A DNA stretch of 64,000 nt, from NCBI GenBank assembly GCA_000828835.1, contig AP014633.1:62001-126000 (forward strand). The letters are read 5' to 3'. This document shows, in pieces, positions 17,847-26,140 of the stretch. The notes beneath the pieces were generated by a model. That model searched no databases. It saw only the letters and a program-made list of their open reading frames with translations, and was not told the origin of the DNA. Positions within the stretch are counted from its first letter, which is position 1; each line of letters begins with the position of its first letter. This DNA comes from Thioploca ingrica. GTDB taxonomy: Bacteria > Pseudomonadota > Gammaproteobacteria > Beggiatoales > Beggiatoaceae. The position numbers and the translations under genes are program-made.

Positions 17847-18290
17847 TCCGTTAACTTAGAAAACCGAATTTTAATCTAAAAATCAATTAAATGGGTAATT
17901 ATTATTCGGACAACAAGCATCTTCTTTTAATATGTTAAAATAAATCGAGAACAAAACCTAATATTATTTTCTGAGAAAATAATGGCTAAAGATAAATTAA
18001 ATACATTTTTTATTAACGTTTCTAATTAATTGGAACCAAAATGATGAGCTGATAGTAATCTGGTTGAACCGTGCTTTGTAAGGACTTTTATGTAATAATT
18101 TAAAAATCTTATAACATTAAGATATTACAAATTAAAAGTATCCTTCCGGATGACTGGTTTGGACGAACTTATTTGATAGTGGCTATTTTTAACACGAAGT
18201 TCTATTGGCTTACTTCTGGTGGAAAAATTTCTAGATTCAACTCAATTAAAAGCAACCGATTTTAATTTAAGGTAATAGGTTAAATGAACA
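17847..18290. other. Divergent intergenic region, no gene seen
   Basis: About 440 bp of AT-rich DNA between the starts of pyrC and the DAHP synthase gene. It should hold both promoters. I looked for leader peptides, hairpin attenuators and RNA genes and found nothing I can support. Confidence 0.3.
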
Positions 18291-19409
18291 ATGATTATTA
18301 TACTTGAACCTGATATTCAAAAAGAAAGTGAAAGTTATCATCACCTGCTAGCTTATCTGAACAATTTGCCTGATATTCAAGTTCATGTCCATGAAATCCA
18401 AGGAACGCAACAAGTTTTAACCGAAATTTATTTAGTTGGTGATACCCATTCGTTGCCAAAAGGAGAAATTCAAGCATTACCAGGGGTTGAACGGGTGGTT
18501 AGAGTCTCCCAACCTTACCGTATTTTAGGACGTCATGCGGTTGATGATAATCGGATTTCTCGGTTTGAATATAATGGCGTGATTTTTAGTCAAGATAACT
18601 TTCATGTGGTTGCTGGACTTTGTGCGGTTGATAATCCTCAACATGTCGAAATCATGATGCGGGCTTTACAAGCTAATCAACAAGTTTGTACTCGCATGGG
18701 TGCTTATAAACCGCGTACTAATCCTTATGCTTTTCAAGGACATGGTCGAACTTGCCTACCATATGTGTTTGAGTTAGCAGGTAAATATGGTATAAAAGTG
18801 ATTGCAATGGAAGTGACTCATGAAGCACACATTGAAGAAATTCGTCAAGTTTTAAAGGCAACCGGTTATCCAACTGGGGTAATGTTACAAATTGGTACTC
18901 GCAATAGTCAAAATTTTGAACTCTTGAAAAGTGTGGGTAAACAACATGATTTTCCCGTGTTGTTGAAACGCGGATTTGGTATTACCCTAGAGGAATCTTT
19001 AAACGCCGCTGAGTATTTGGCGAGTGAAGGTAATCATAAGGTGGTGTTTGGATTACGGGGTGTGAAAACGCATTTAGGGGATCCACATCGTAACTTAGTT
19101 GATTTTGCTCATGTTCCGGTCGTCAAACGTTTAACCCGTATGCCAGTTTGCATTGATCCTTCACATTCAGTGGGTAGTCGAGTACGTGCTCCGGATGGCT
19201 TACTCGATATTCAGCATGCTACTGCGCAAGGCATTATTGCAGGTGCTAATATGGTATTGGTGGATTTTCATCCTTATCCAGAGAAAGCCTTGGTTGATGG
19301 TCCACAAGCCTTATTGCTTGAAGAATTGCCTTATTTTTTAGAAGAGGTTCAGATAGTACGTGAAGCTTATGAAAAACGAGTCTCTCGAGCCGTATTTCCG
19401 CCAGAGTGA
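18291..19409 (+). CDS. aroF: 3-deoxy-7-phosphoheptulonate (DAHP) synthase, type I-beta
   Basis: A 372-residue enzyme for the first shikimate-pathway step, condensing phosphoenolpyruvate and erythrose 4-phosphate. An N-terminal ferredoxin-like regulatory domain (about 1-85, ending GVERVVRVSQPYRILGR) precedes the TIM barrel. The barrel has the motifs AGLCAVDNPQH, CTRMGAYKPRTNPYAFQG (the C-x-x-x-K-P-R-T signature), VLLKRGFG and CIDPSHSVGSR. This is the Bacillus/Thermotoga subtype rather than the Escherichia AroFGH subtype, an unusual choice for a gammaproteobacterium. The N-terminal domain suggests feedback control by an aromatic amino acid. It appears to be a single-gene unit. Confidence 0.92.
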   Translation: MIIILEPDIQKESESYHHLLAYLNNLPDIQVHVHEIQGTQQVLTEIYLVGDTHSLPKGEIQALPGVERVVRVSQPYRILGRHAVDDNRISRFEYNGVIFSQDNFHVVAGLCAVDNPQHVEIMMRALQANQQVCTRMGAYKPRTNPYAFQGHGRTCLPYVFELAGKYGIKVIAMEVTHEAHIEEIRQVLKATGYPTGVMLQIGTRNSQNFELLKSVGKQHDFPVLLKRGFGITLEESLNAAEYLASEGNHKVVFGLRGVKTHLGDPHRNLVDFAHVPVVKRLTRMPVCIDPSHSVGSRVRAPDGLLDIQHATAQGIIAGANMVLVDFHPYPEKALVDGPQALLLEELPYFLEEVQIVREAYEKRVSRAVFPPE

Positions 19410-19617
19410 AAACTAACCCTCCATTGTTATCAGTAAATGATGCTCGATCGTTAGGAGTACAGTGTAGCAAGGGAAAGGGAAAGCTTTCCAATAAGGCCAG
19501 CTAAGTTGTTTTAGCTTACAACAACGCCATTGCTAACCCACCAACGTGATAAATAGTGGGTACTCACATTGTCGGCGTTGTATTATTTCATCCTGTCTAT
19601 AGACACAACACCAAATT

Positions 19618-22600
19618 ATGATGAGATCGACCAAGCCATTACCAAGTCAGAAAAGAAATGATGATAATCAGCCGCCTTATGTGCCGATTCGCTATACATT
19701 GATGGGGTCTTTTCTCTTATTGATTATTCCCATCTTAATTGCCATGTCGGTGTCTGATTATTTGAATGCCAAAGCGGATTTGGAAAATGCTTATAAGATG
19801 CTGCAACAACAAACCGAAAACAATATTCTTAATGCCATTAAGTTGGTCGACGCTGGGCATAAGGTATTAGAGCGGTTTATTGATAAGGAGATGAGAGATG
19901 CTTTTGTAACCTTTATCGATGCTTATGAAGTGTCAGCGCGTAATCCCAAAAAAATGGAATTCGAGGATCTGAAAAAACAATTAGGTGGCAAAATGGATTT
20001 ATACGTCATCAATGCTGACGGGGTGGTGGAATATACTACTTATACTAAAGATTTGGGATTAGATTTTAAAAAATGGCCGGATGTATTTGCCTTTATTACT
20101 AAAATTCGGCAACAAAATCATTTTGCCAGTGGCGGTTTTGCGACCGAAGCGAGAACCGGGAGTATTAGAAAATTTGCCTATATGCCCACCCCGGATCATA
20201 ACTATTTACTAGAGTTAGGCTTATTTTCCGATGAATTTAGTGATTTGATGGGTGGTTTAGATGTAGTGCAAATTACCGCTCGTCTTAAAACGCTTAATCC
20301 GTCTTTGAACCAAGTGAGAATTTTTAGTCGCCATGGACATTCATTAGGCGATCCGAATTATAAAGTGAATGAGGAAACCGCTAAAATTATTAAGACAGTT
20401 TATGATACTAAAAAAACCACTGAAATAGAGGATAAAATCAGAAAACGTTATACCCGTTACATTTTTGTTAATCTCAAAGATGAAGATGTGGATATCAGTA
20501 CTGATCCGAGTAAAGTCATTGAATTAACTTATAATACTAAACTCATTGATGAAGGGTTACAACGGACTGCTTCGTTTCATTTTATCCTCAGTATTGTCGC
20601 TATTGTACTCAGTATCCTCTTTACTTTTATTATTTCTGCTTGGATTACGCGTCCCATTCAAAGCATCGTTAACAGTGTTAATATTATCGCTGAAGGACAA
20701 CTTGACCATTCGATTGAAGTTGAAACGAATAATGAATTAAAACTTCTTAAACAAAGTATTACGAAAATGGTCACGAGTATGTTGAGATATATTAATGATC
20801 TGAGAGTATTAGATAAATTAAAAGATGACTTTCTCTCTAATACTTCCCATGAATTACGTACTCCTATTAATGGTATCATTGGGATAGCCGATTCATTGAT
20901 TGATGGTGCCGCTGGACCGCTTCCAGACAAAGCTGTGGAAAATCTTTCCATGATTGTTCTCAGTGGTCGGCGATTATCCAATTTAGTGAATGATATTCTT
21001 GATTTCTCTAAATTAAAACATAAAAATTTAGAATTACAAATTAAACCACTCGAAATAAAAGTTGTCGTTGAGGTGGTCATAACGCTGTCTAAACCATTAA
21101 TTGGGAGAAAAAAGGTTGAATTAGTCAATAATATTGAGGATGATATTCTCGTTGATGCTGATGAAAACCGAGTGCAACAAATTTTACATAATTTAATCAG
21201 TAATGCGATCAAGTTCACCGATGCGGGTATTATTGAAATTGCGTCAACAAATTATCATGATTATCTCATGATTTCCGTTAAAGATATGGGGGTTGGAATT
21301 CCACCCGATAAACTGGAGATGGTATTTAATCCCTTTGAACAAGCAGATGGTTCTATTGCGAGAGAATATGGTGGAACCGGTTTAGGACTGTCTATTACCA
21401 AACAACTCGTTGAATTACATGGTGGCGAAATTAGCATCAAATCGACCTTAAAAAAGGGAACCACGGTTAGCTTTACTTTACCGCTGTCTACCAGTACGAT
21501 TGTGGATCGCAATACGGATATGAGTACGATGTTAAGTCGTATCCGCCATTTACCACCCATTGAAGTGAGTGTAGAAAGAGATAAAGAGGAAATCAATCCG
21601 GATCATACTCAGCAAGGACGTGAACAGTTTCATATTCTTATTGTTGATGACGACCCGATTAATTTACAAGTGTTAGAAAACCAATTGCGTTTGGAAAATT
21701 ATGCCGTTACCCGGGCACATAATGGTCAAGAAGCCTTAACAGCCATTGATAGTGGCACCCAATTTGTCATCATTTTACTTGACATCATGATGCCTAAAAT
21801 GTCAGGCTTTGAAGTGTGTCGAATTATCCGCGAACGGTATTCTATTACGCAATTACCCATTATTATGCTCACGGCGAAAAATCAGGTTTCGGATTTGGTT
21901 GAAGGGATGCAAGCGGGTGCTAATGATTATTTGACTAAGCCTTTTTCCAAAGGCGAACTGATTACTCGGATTAAAACGCATATTCAATTATCCAAAGTGA
22001 ATATGGCTTACAGTAATTTTGTGCCCTTAGAATTTCTTAAGTTACTGGAAAAAGATAGTATTGTTGAAGTTCGGTTAGGTGATCATGTCCAAAAACATAT
22101 GGCGGTATTATTTGCTGATATTCGCTCATTCACCACGTTGTCAGAAAGCATGACACCCAAAGAAAATTTTGATTTTATCAATGCCTATCTGGGTAGAGTC
22201 AGTCCGGTCATTCGCAAACATCACGGTTTTATTGACAAATATATTGGTGATGCGATTATGGCTTTATTTCCAGAATCGGCTGATGATGCGGTACAAGCTT
22301 CCATAGAAATTCACCAACACCTTGATATCTTTAACCAAGAAAGGCAGCAAAAAAATTTACAACCGATTCATATTGGCATTGGTTTACACATTGGTACTTT
22401 AATGTTAGGTACCATAGGAGAAGAAAAACGCATGGAAGGAACGGTCATTTCTGATGCGGTTAATTTAGCTTCTCGCTTAGAAGGATTAACCAAGTTATAC
22501 GGTGCTTCTATTATTATTAGTCAACAAATTTTGACTGAATTAACCGATAAAGAGCAACATCACTATCGGTTCTTAGGCAAAGTTCGAGTGAAAGGTAAAC

Positions 22601-22866
22601 AAGAACCCGTAAAAATTTTTGAAATCCTGGATCCAGAACCTGATGAAGTGAGAGAAAAGAAAATTATTCTTCAACCTACTTTCAATCAGGCTATTGAAGC
22701 TTACTATCAAAAACAATTTCAGCATGCGTATCAATTGTTTGAACATATTTTGCAGCAGTTACCTACAGACAAAGCAGCTAGTTTTTACCTAGAACGTTGC
22801 GAGTATTATATAAAACAAGGTACGCCACCGGATTGGGAAGGGATAGAAGCACTCGCACAAAAGTAG
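19618..22866 (+). CDS. Hybrid sensor histidine kinase / receiver / class III adenylate cyclase
   Basis: A 1082-residue membrane signalling protein. Transmembrane helices lie at about 29-47 and 318-338 and flank a ~270-residue periplasmic sensor. HAMP (about 340-390), HisKA with His411 (SNTSHELRTP) and HATPase follow, with N, G1 and G2 motifs NAIKFTD, DMGVGIPPDKL and GGTGLGLSI. The receiver has Asp722 (ILLDIMMPK) and TKPF. The C-terminal cyclase has metal Asp834 (FADIRSF) and Asp878 (IGDAIM), adenine-type Lys874 and Asp946, and transition-state Asn949 and Arg953 (SDAVNLASRLE). All catalytic residues are intact. A TPR-like tail ends the protein. It should couple a periplasmic signal, via phosphorelay, to cAMP synthesis. 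Confidence 0.93.
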   Translation: MMRSTKPLPSQKRNDDNQPPYVPIRYTLMGSFLLLIIPILIAMSVSDYLNAKADLENAYKMLQQQTENNILNAIKLVDAGHKVLERFIDKEMRDAFVTFIDAYEVSARNPKKMEFEDLKKQLGGKMDLYVINADGVVEYTTYTKDLGLDFKKWPDVFAFITKIRQQNHFASGGFATEARTGSIRKFAYMPTPDHNYLLELGLFSDEFSDLMGGLDVVQITARLKTLNPSLNQVRIFSRHGHSLGDPNYKVNEETAKIIKTVYDTKKTTEIEDKIRKRYTRYIFVNLKDEDVDISTDPSKVIELTYNTKLIDEGLQRTASFHFILSIVAIVLSILFTFIISAWITRPIQSIVNSVNIIAEGQLDHSIEVETNNELKLLKQSITKMVTSMLRYINDLRVLDKLKDDFLSNTSHELRTPINGIIGIADSLIDGAAGPLPDKAVENLSMIVLSGRRLSNLVNDILDFSKLKHKNLELQIKPLEIKVVVEVVITLSKPLIGRKKVELVNNIEDDILVDADENRVQQILHNLISNAIKFTDAGIIEIASTNYHDYLMISVKDMGVGIPPDKLEMVFNPFEQADGSIAREYGGTGLGLSITKQLVELHGGEISIKSTLKKGTTVSFTLPLSTSTIVDRNTDMSTMLSRIRHLPPIEVSVERDKEEINPDHTQQGREQFHILIVDDDPINLQVLENQLRLENYAVTRAHNGQEALTAIDSGTQFVIILLDIMMPKMSGFEVCRIIRERYSITQLPIIMLTAKNQVSDLVEGMQAGANDYLTKPFSKGELITRIKTHIQLSKVNMAYSNFVPLEFLKLLEKDSIVEVRLGDHVQKHMAVLFADIRSFTTLSESMTPKENFDFINAYLGRVSPVIRKHHGFIDKYIGDAIMALFPESADDAVQASIEIHQHLDIFNQERQQKNLQPIHIGIGLHIGTLMLGTIGEEKRMEGTVISDAVNLASRLEGLTKLYGASIIISQQILTELTDKEQHHYRFLGKVRVKGKQEPVKIFEILDPEPDEVREKKIILQPTFNQAIEAYYQKQFQHAYQLFEHILQQLPTDKAASFYLERCEYYIKQGTPPDWEGIEALAQK

Positions 22867-22960
22867 GTGCAACCCCAGCAGTTGCTCTAACAGTTATCAG
22901 TAAAGTATAGTTTATACCACTACCCCTATTGGAATACCTCATGTGTGGAGGAATATCATT

Positions 22961-24721
22961 TTGGAAAATCAAATATTAAGTAACCAATACCAACGTAAAA
23001 CAACGTATTTTATTATGGTCTTACTATTGAGTCTACTTAATGGCCAGTTATTAGCTCAAGCCAAGTCAGAAGAACCAGGTACTCAGGCAGAACCAACCAA
23101 CGCCATCTCTATTACCGATGATTCTCCTACTCCAACACCCCTGCCCACACTTCCCAACATTCGCCAAGAAGAGCAAACCCTTTCTTCAGTAGCCTCTATT
23201 TTCGTGAAACGCTTTCAATTTGAAGGTAATCAAGTTGTTTCTACTCAGCAACTCTCTCAATTACTTGAATCTTATCAAAACCGCGAATTATCTGCCGAAC
23301 AATTACAAGCGGCTAAAAACCAGATTACTCAATATTATATCAACCATAAATTCATTAATTCCGGTGCAATTATCCCCGATCAAAAAGTCGCCGATGGTAT
23401 AATCACCATAAAAATTATTGAAGGTAAGTTATCAGAAGTCGAAGTGAGTGGTAACAAACGAGTTCGTACTGCCTACATTCAACAACGGTTGGTAGACAAA
23501 CCGGGAGTTCCACTTAATCTAGATGTTTTGCAGGAACGCTTACAATTGCTCCAACAAAATCCTTTATTTGAACGCATTAATGCTGAGTTGGGACCGGGAT
23601 TAAGCTTAGGAGAAGGTATTTTAAGAATCGACGTCGAGGAATCCCGTCCTTATCATTTTCAATTCAATTTTAATAACTATCGTTCTCCCAGTGTGGGTGC
23701 TTATCGTGGCGAAATAGTGGGTTGGCATCACAATGTCACCGGGTGGGGCGATACTTTCTATGCCCGCTATGGTTATGGTTTTCAACGCGGTTTAAAAGAT
23801 TACAATTTTAAATACAATTTGCCAATCAATCATTACGACACCACTTTAGCTTTTCACCTGGAACACAGTGATGCTAAAGTGGTAGAAGCACCTTTTGATC
23901 GAATTGACATTGAAAGTGAAGCAGACACTTATGCACTGAGTTTAACTCAGCCACTCTTGAAGAAACCAAATAAATCTCTTGAATTAGGGTTAAAATTAGA
24001 AAAACGTAAGAGTGAAACTTCTGTATTAGACAACCCTTTTTCCTTTCCAGAAGGAGGTAAGGAAGGTAAAAGCAATCTTTCCGTTATTCGTTTTTCCCAA
24101 GATTGGCTTAATCGTAGCCGTACTGAAGTGATTGCCGCACGCTCTAGTTTCAATTTCGGTATTGATGCTTTTAACGCTACCGTTGATAATTCTCCAGATA
24201 GCCGGTTTTTTACCTGGTTAGGTCAATTTCAATATGTGAGAAGATTAGATTTTCTACATAATCCGCTTTTGCAAGCCAGCCAAGTCCTCTTTCGAGTGGA
24301 TTTACAAAAAGCCAATGAAGGGGTACTTTCCCTAGAAAAATTTTCGGTGGGTGGTGCGACTACCGTACGGGGTTATCGAGAAAACCAAATGACCCGTGAC
24401 AATGGTTTAATTTCTTCTTTAGAATGGCGGTTGCCACTCCCTTTTTTACAATGGCGTTTGCCTAAATTGAGTAAAAATCCGGAAGATGGCATTCCACAAC
24501 TCGCCACTTTTATCGATTATGGACGAGCCTGGAATGAGAGCAGTGAAATACCAGATGATCCAAAGGATATTTATAGCATTGGTTTAGGATTACATTGGAG
24601 TCCAAGCCAATATATTAATACGGAACTCTATTGGGGTCATGCTTTACGCGATATTCCTGAACCAACTGATAAAGATTTACAAGATGATGGTATTCATTTT
24701 GAGTTAAGTTTATTGTATTAA
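22961..24721 (+). CDS. TpsB/ShlB/FhaC-family outer-membrane transporter
   Basis: A two-partner secretion (type Vb) transporter of the BamA superfamily. I place the start at the TTG at 22961, because GGAGGA at 22947-22952 lies 8 nt before it; an upstream GTG at 22943 overlaps that site. A signal peptide (MVLLLSLLNGQLLAQA) is followed by two POTRA domains, FVKRFQFEGNQVVST... (about 80-155) and KLSEVEVSGNKRV... (about 155-230). The 16-strand barrel carries the conserved VRGYREN motif and ends FELSLLY with a terminal aromatic residue. About 586 residues, normal for the family. No TpsA exoprotein with a TPS domain lies beside it, so its substrate is unknown. Confidence 0.9.
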   Translation: MENQILSNQYQRKTTYFIMVLLLSLLNGQLLAQAKSEEPGTQAEPTNAISITDDSPTPTPLPTLPNIRQEEQTLSSVASIFVKRFQFEGNQVVSTQQLSQLLESYQNRELSAEQLQAAKNQITQYYINHKFINSGAIIPDQKVADGIITIKIIEGKLSEVEVSGNKRVRTAYIQQRLVDKPGVPLNLDVLQERLQLLQQNPLFERINAELGPGLSLGEGILRIDVEESRPYHFQFNFNNYRSPSVGAYRGEIVGWHHNVTGWGDTFYARYGYGFQRGLKDYNFKYNLPINHYDTTLAFHLEHSDAKVVEAPFDRIDIESEADTYALSLTQPLLKKPNKSLELGLKLEKRKSETSVLDNPFSFPEGGKEGKSNLSVIRFSQDWLNRSRTEVIAARSSFNFGIDAFNATVDNSPDSRFFTWLGQFQYVRRLDFLHNPLLQASQVLFRVDLQKANEGVLSLEKFSVGGATTVRGYRENQMTRDNGLISSLEWRLPLPFLQWRLPKLSKNPEDGIPQLATFIDYGRAWNESSEIPDDPKDIYSIGLGLHWSPSQYINTELYWGHALRDIPEPTDKDLQDDGIHFELSLLY

Positions 24722-24744
24722 TGTAAAATATATTATTGTGTTGA

Positions 24745-24897
24745 TAACATTTAATTGGACACTGATAATATTTAATTAACAATGGGTCACATTTAATTTA
24801 ATACGAATAACATTTAATTAATCGCTAGTATAATTTACTAAAATACTAGTAACATTTAATTAAACACCGGTAACATTTGATTGAACCCTGATAACGG
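24745..24897. repeat. Tandem array of 21-bp degenerate repeats upstream of the NHL gene
   Basis: Units begin at 24745, 24766, 24787, 24808, 24829, 24850, 24871 and 24892, exactly 21 bp apart. The common core is TAACATTTAATTAA followed by a variable CG-containing spacer. The last partial unit runs into the ATG at 24898. Units contain TAA stops in frame, so the array is not coding. The period of two helical turns places each AT-tract on the same DNA face. Confidence 0.85.
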
Positions 24898-25497
24898 ATG
24901 AGTAAAATAATTGTACTTGCATTAATCTTAGTATTTCGGCTTAGTCAAGCAGAAACACTATTAAACTCTATCGAGAAACCAGAATCTTCTCAAGCGAAAC
25001 TGGCTACAACTATTCGACTGAATACGCCAGAAGGGATAGCTGTGGCCAACGAGGGTAGCTTGTATATTGCTGATATGAAGAATCATCGAATTCGTAAGGT
25101 AGATAAACAAGGAATGATCAGTACGGTTGCTGGTGACGGTACCGCCGGTTACCATGGCGATGGTGGTCCCGCTCATTTGGCACAACTGAATGAGCCAAGC
25201 GGTATCGCCTTCGATAAGCATGGCAATCTTTATATTGCTGATTCCAAAAATCATGTCATTCGCAAAATAGATAATTATGGCATCATCACGACTTTAGCCG
25301 GTAACAACACCTCGGGCTATAGTGGTGATAATGGATTAGCCCTAGCCGCTCAATTCAATTTACCGGTACAGGTTGTTATCGATTCACAAGATAACTTGTA
25401 TATTACTGATCAAAATAATCATGTTATTCGTAAAATAAATGCGAATGGGATAATTACTACTTTAGCCGGAGATGGTACCAAAGGTTATAGCGAGTAG
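24898..25497 (+). CDS. NHL-repeat secreted protein, probably truncated
   Basis: 199 residues: a signal peptide (IIVLALILVFRLSQA) and just over three NHL-type units of about 54 residues. Each has the pattern NxPxGIAVDxxGxLYIADxxNHxIRKxD..GxIxTxAGDGTxGYxGDGG. The frame stops inside the fourth unit, right after GDGTKGYSE, where the other copies continue with GDGG. A six-blade propeller cannot form from this length, so the gene is likely a truncated or decaying relative of larger NHL proteins. It starts immediately after the 21-bp repeat array, and no ribosome site is evident. The giant minus-strand gene at 46.7-55.1 kb also uses NHL repeats, but of a shorter type. Confidence 0.7.
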   Translation: MSKIIVLALILVFRLSQAETLLNSIEKPESSQAKLATTIRLNTPEGIAVANEGSLYIADMKNHRIRKVDKQGMISTVAGDGTAGYHGDGGPAHLAQLNEPSGIAFDKHGNLYIADSKNHVIRKIDNYGIITTLAGNNTSGYSGDNGLALAAQFNLPVQVVIDSQDNLYITDQNNHVIRKINANGIITTLAGDGTKGYSE

Positions 25498-25592
25498 AAA
25501 TAATTCACTGCAGCTATTTCTGCTTGAATAGGGATTTTTATCCAGCTAATATAATGTGTTACCTACAAAAAAATCAAATAAGGACTTCAATC

Positions 25593-25883
25593 ATGACTAA
25601 CACTTTTATTAAAACGACTGGTTTACTCGCTGTATTACTGACTGCCACGGTAAGTTGCAGTACTAGTCCACCCACTTTGGGAGAAAAAATGATTAACCAA
25701 GGCCAAAGTATGGCAAAGGTTGGTGAGCAATGGGTAGAAGGTGAAAACATGATTAGCAAAGGCGAGAAAATGATCAAACAAGGAGAAGAACAAGTTGAAG
25801 AGGGTAGACAACTTATCACCAAGGGAAATGCCATGAAGAAAGAAAGTGAAGAGACTTATAAACAACGCGGAGGCAACTTGTAA
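25593..25883 (+). CDS. Small lipoprotein-like protein with glycine-spaced heptads
   Basis: I choose the ATG at 25593 (AAGGA about 10 nt upstream), giving 96 residues. A hydrophobic N-terminus ends in TVSCST, a relaxed lipobox around Cys22. The rest is an amphipathic charged helix in which a glycine recurs mostly every seven residues (30, 37, 44, 50, 57, 64, 71, 78). It is followed by units like EKMIKQ, EEQVEE and RQLITK. It ends KQRGGNL. The pattern suggests a periplasmic helical or coiled structure anchored to a membrane. I do not recognise a named family. A strong hairpin terminator follows. Confidence 0.65.
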   Translation: MTNTFIKTTGLLAVLLTATVSCSTSPPTLGEKMINQGQSMAKVGEQWVEGENMISKGEKMIKQGEEQVEEGRQLITKGNAMKKESEETYKQRGGNL

Positions 25884-25925
25884 CCCATGAGAGAATGTCT
25901 TTGCTGAAATTTATTGATAACTGCC

Positions 25926-25969
25926 AGGTTAGAGAGGCCCTTAAAAGAGGGCTTCTATTCTACTAACCT
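25926..25969. terminator. Hairpin terminator-like structure
   Basis: A 10-bp stem (25933-25942 against 25947-25956, AAAA loop, two G-T pairs) is enclosed by a second perfect pairing of AGGTTAG (25926-25932) with CTAACCT (25963-25969). It lies 43 bp after the stop of the small lipoprotein gene. Confidence 0.55.
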
Positions 25970-26140
25970 GAGGTGCTAGTAGTAAGTAACTCACCCGACT
26001 AAGCATCCCTACCGTAAAATTTCACCCTACCATGATGATCGCTTGAAAATAATTATTAGCCGTTATTAAATCGTTTTAGCGTCGAACTCACGTTAACATT
26101 CACCCCTTTTTACTTGAGATACATTTCTATTGAGTAAATC

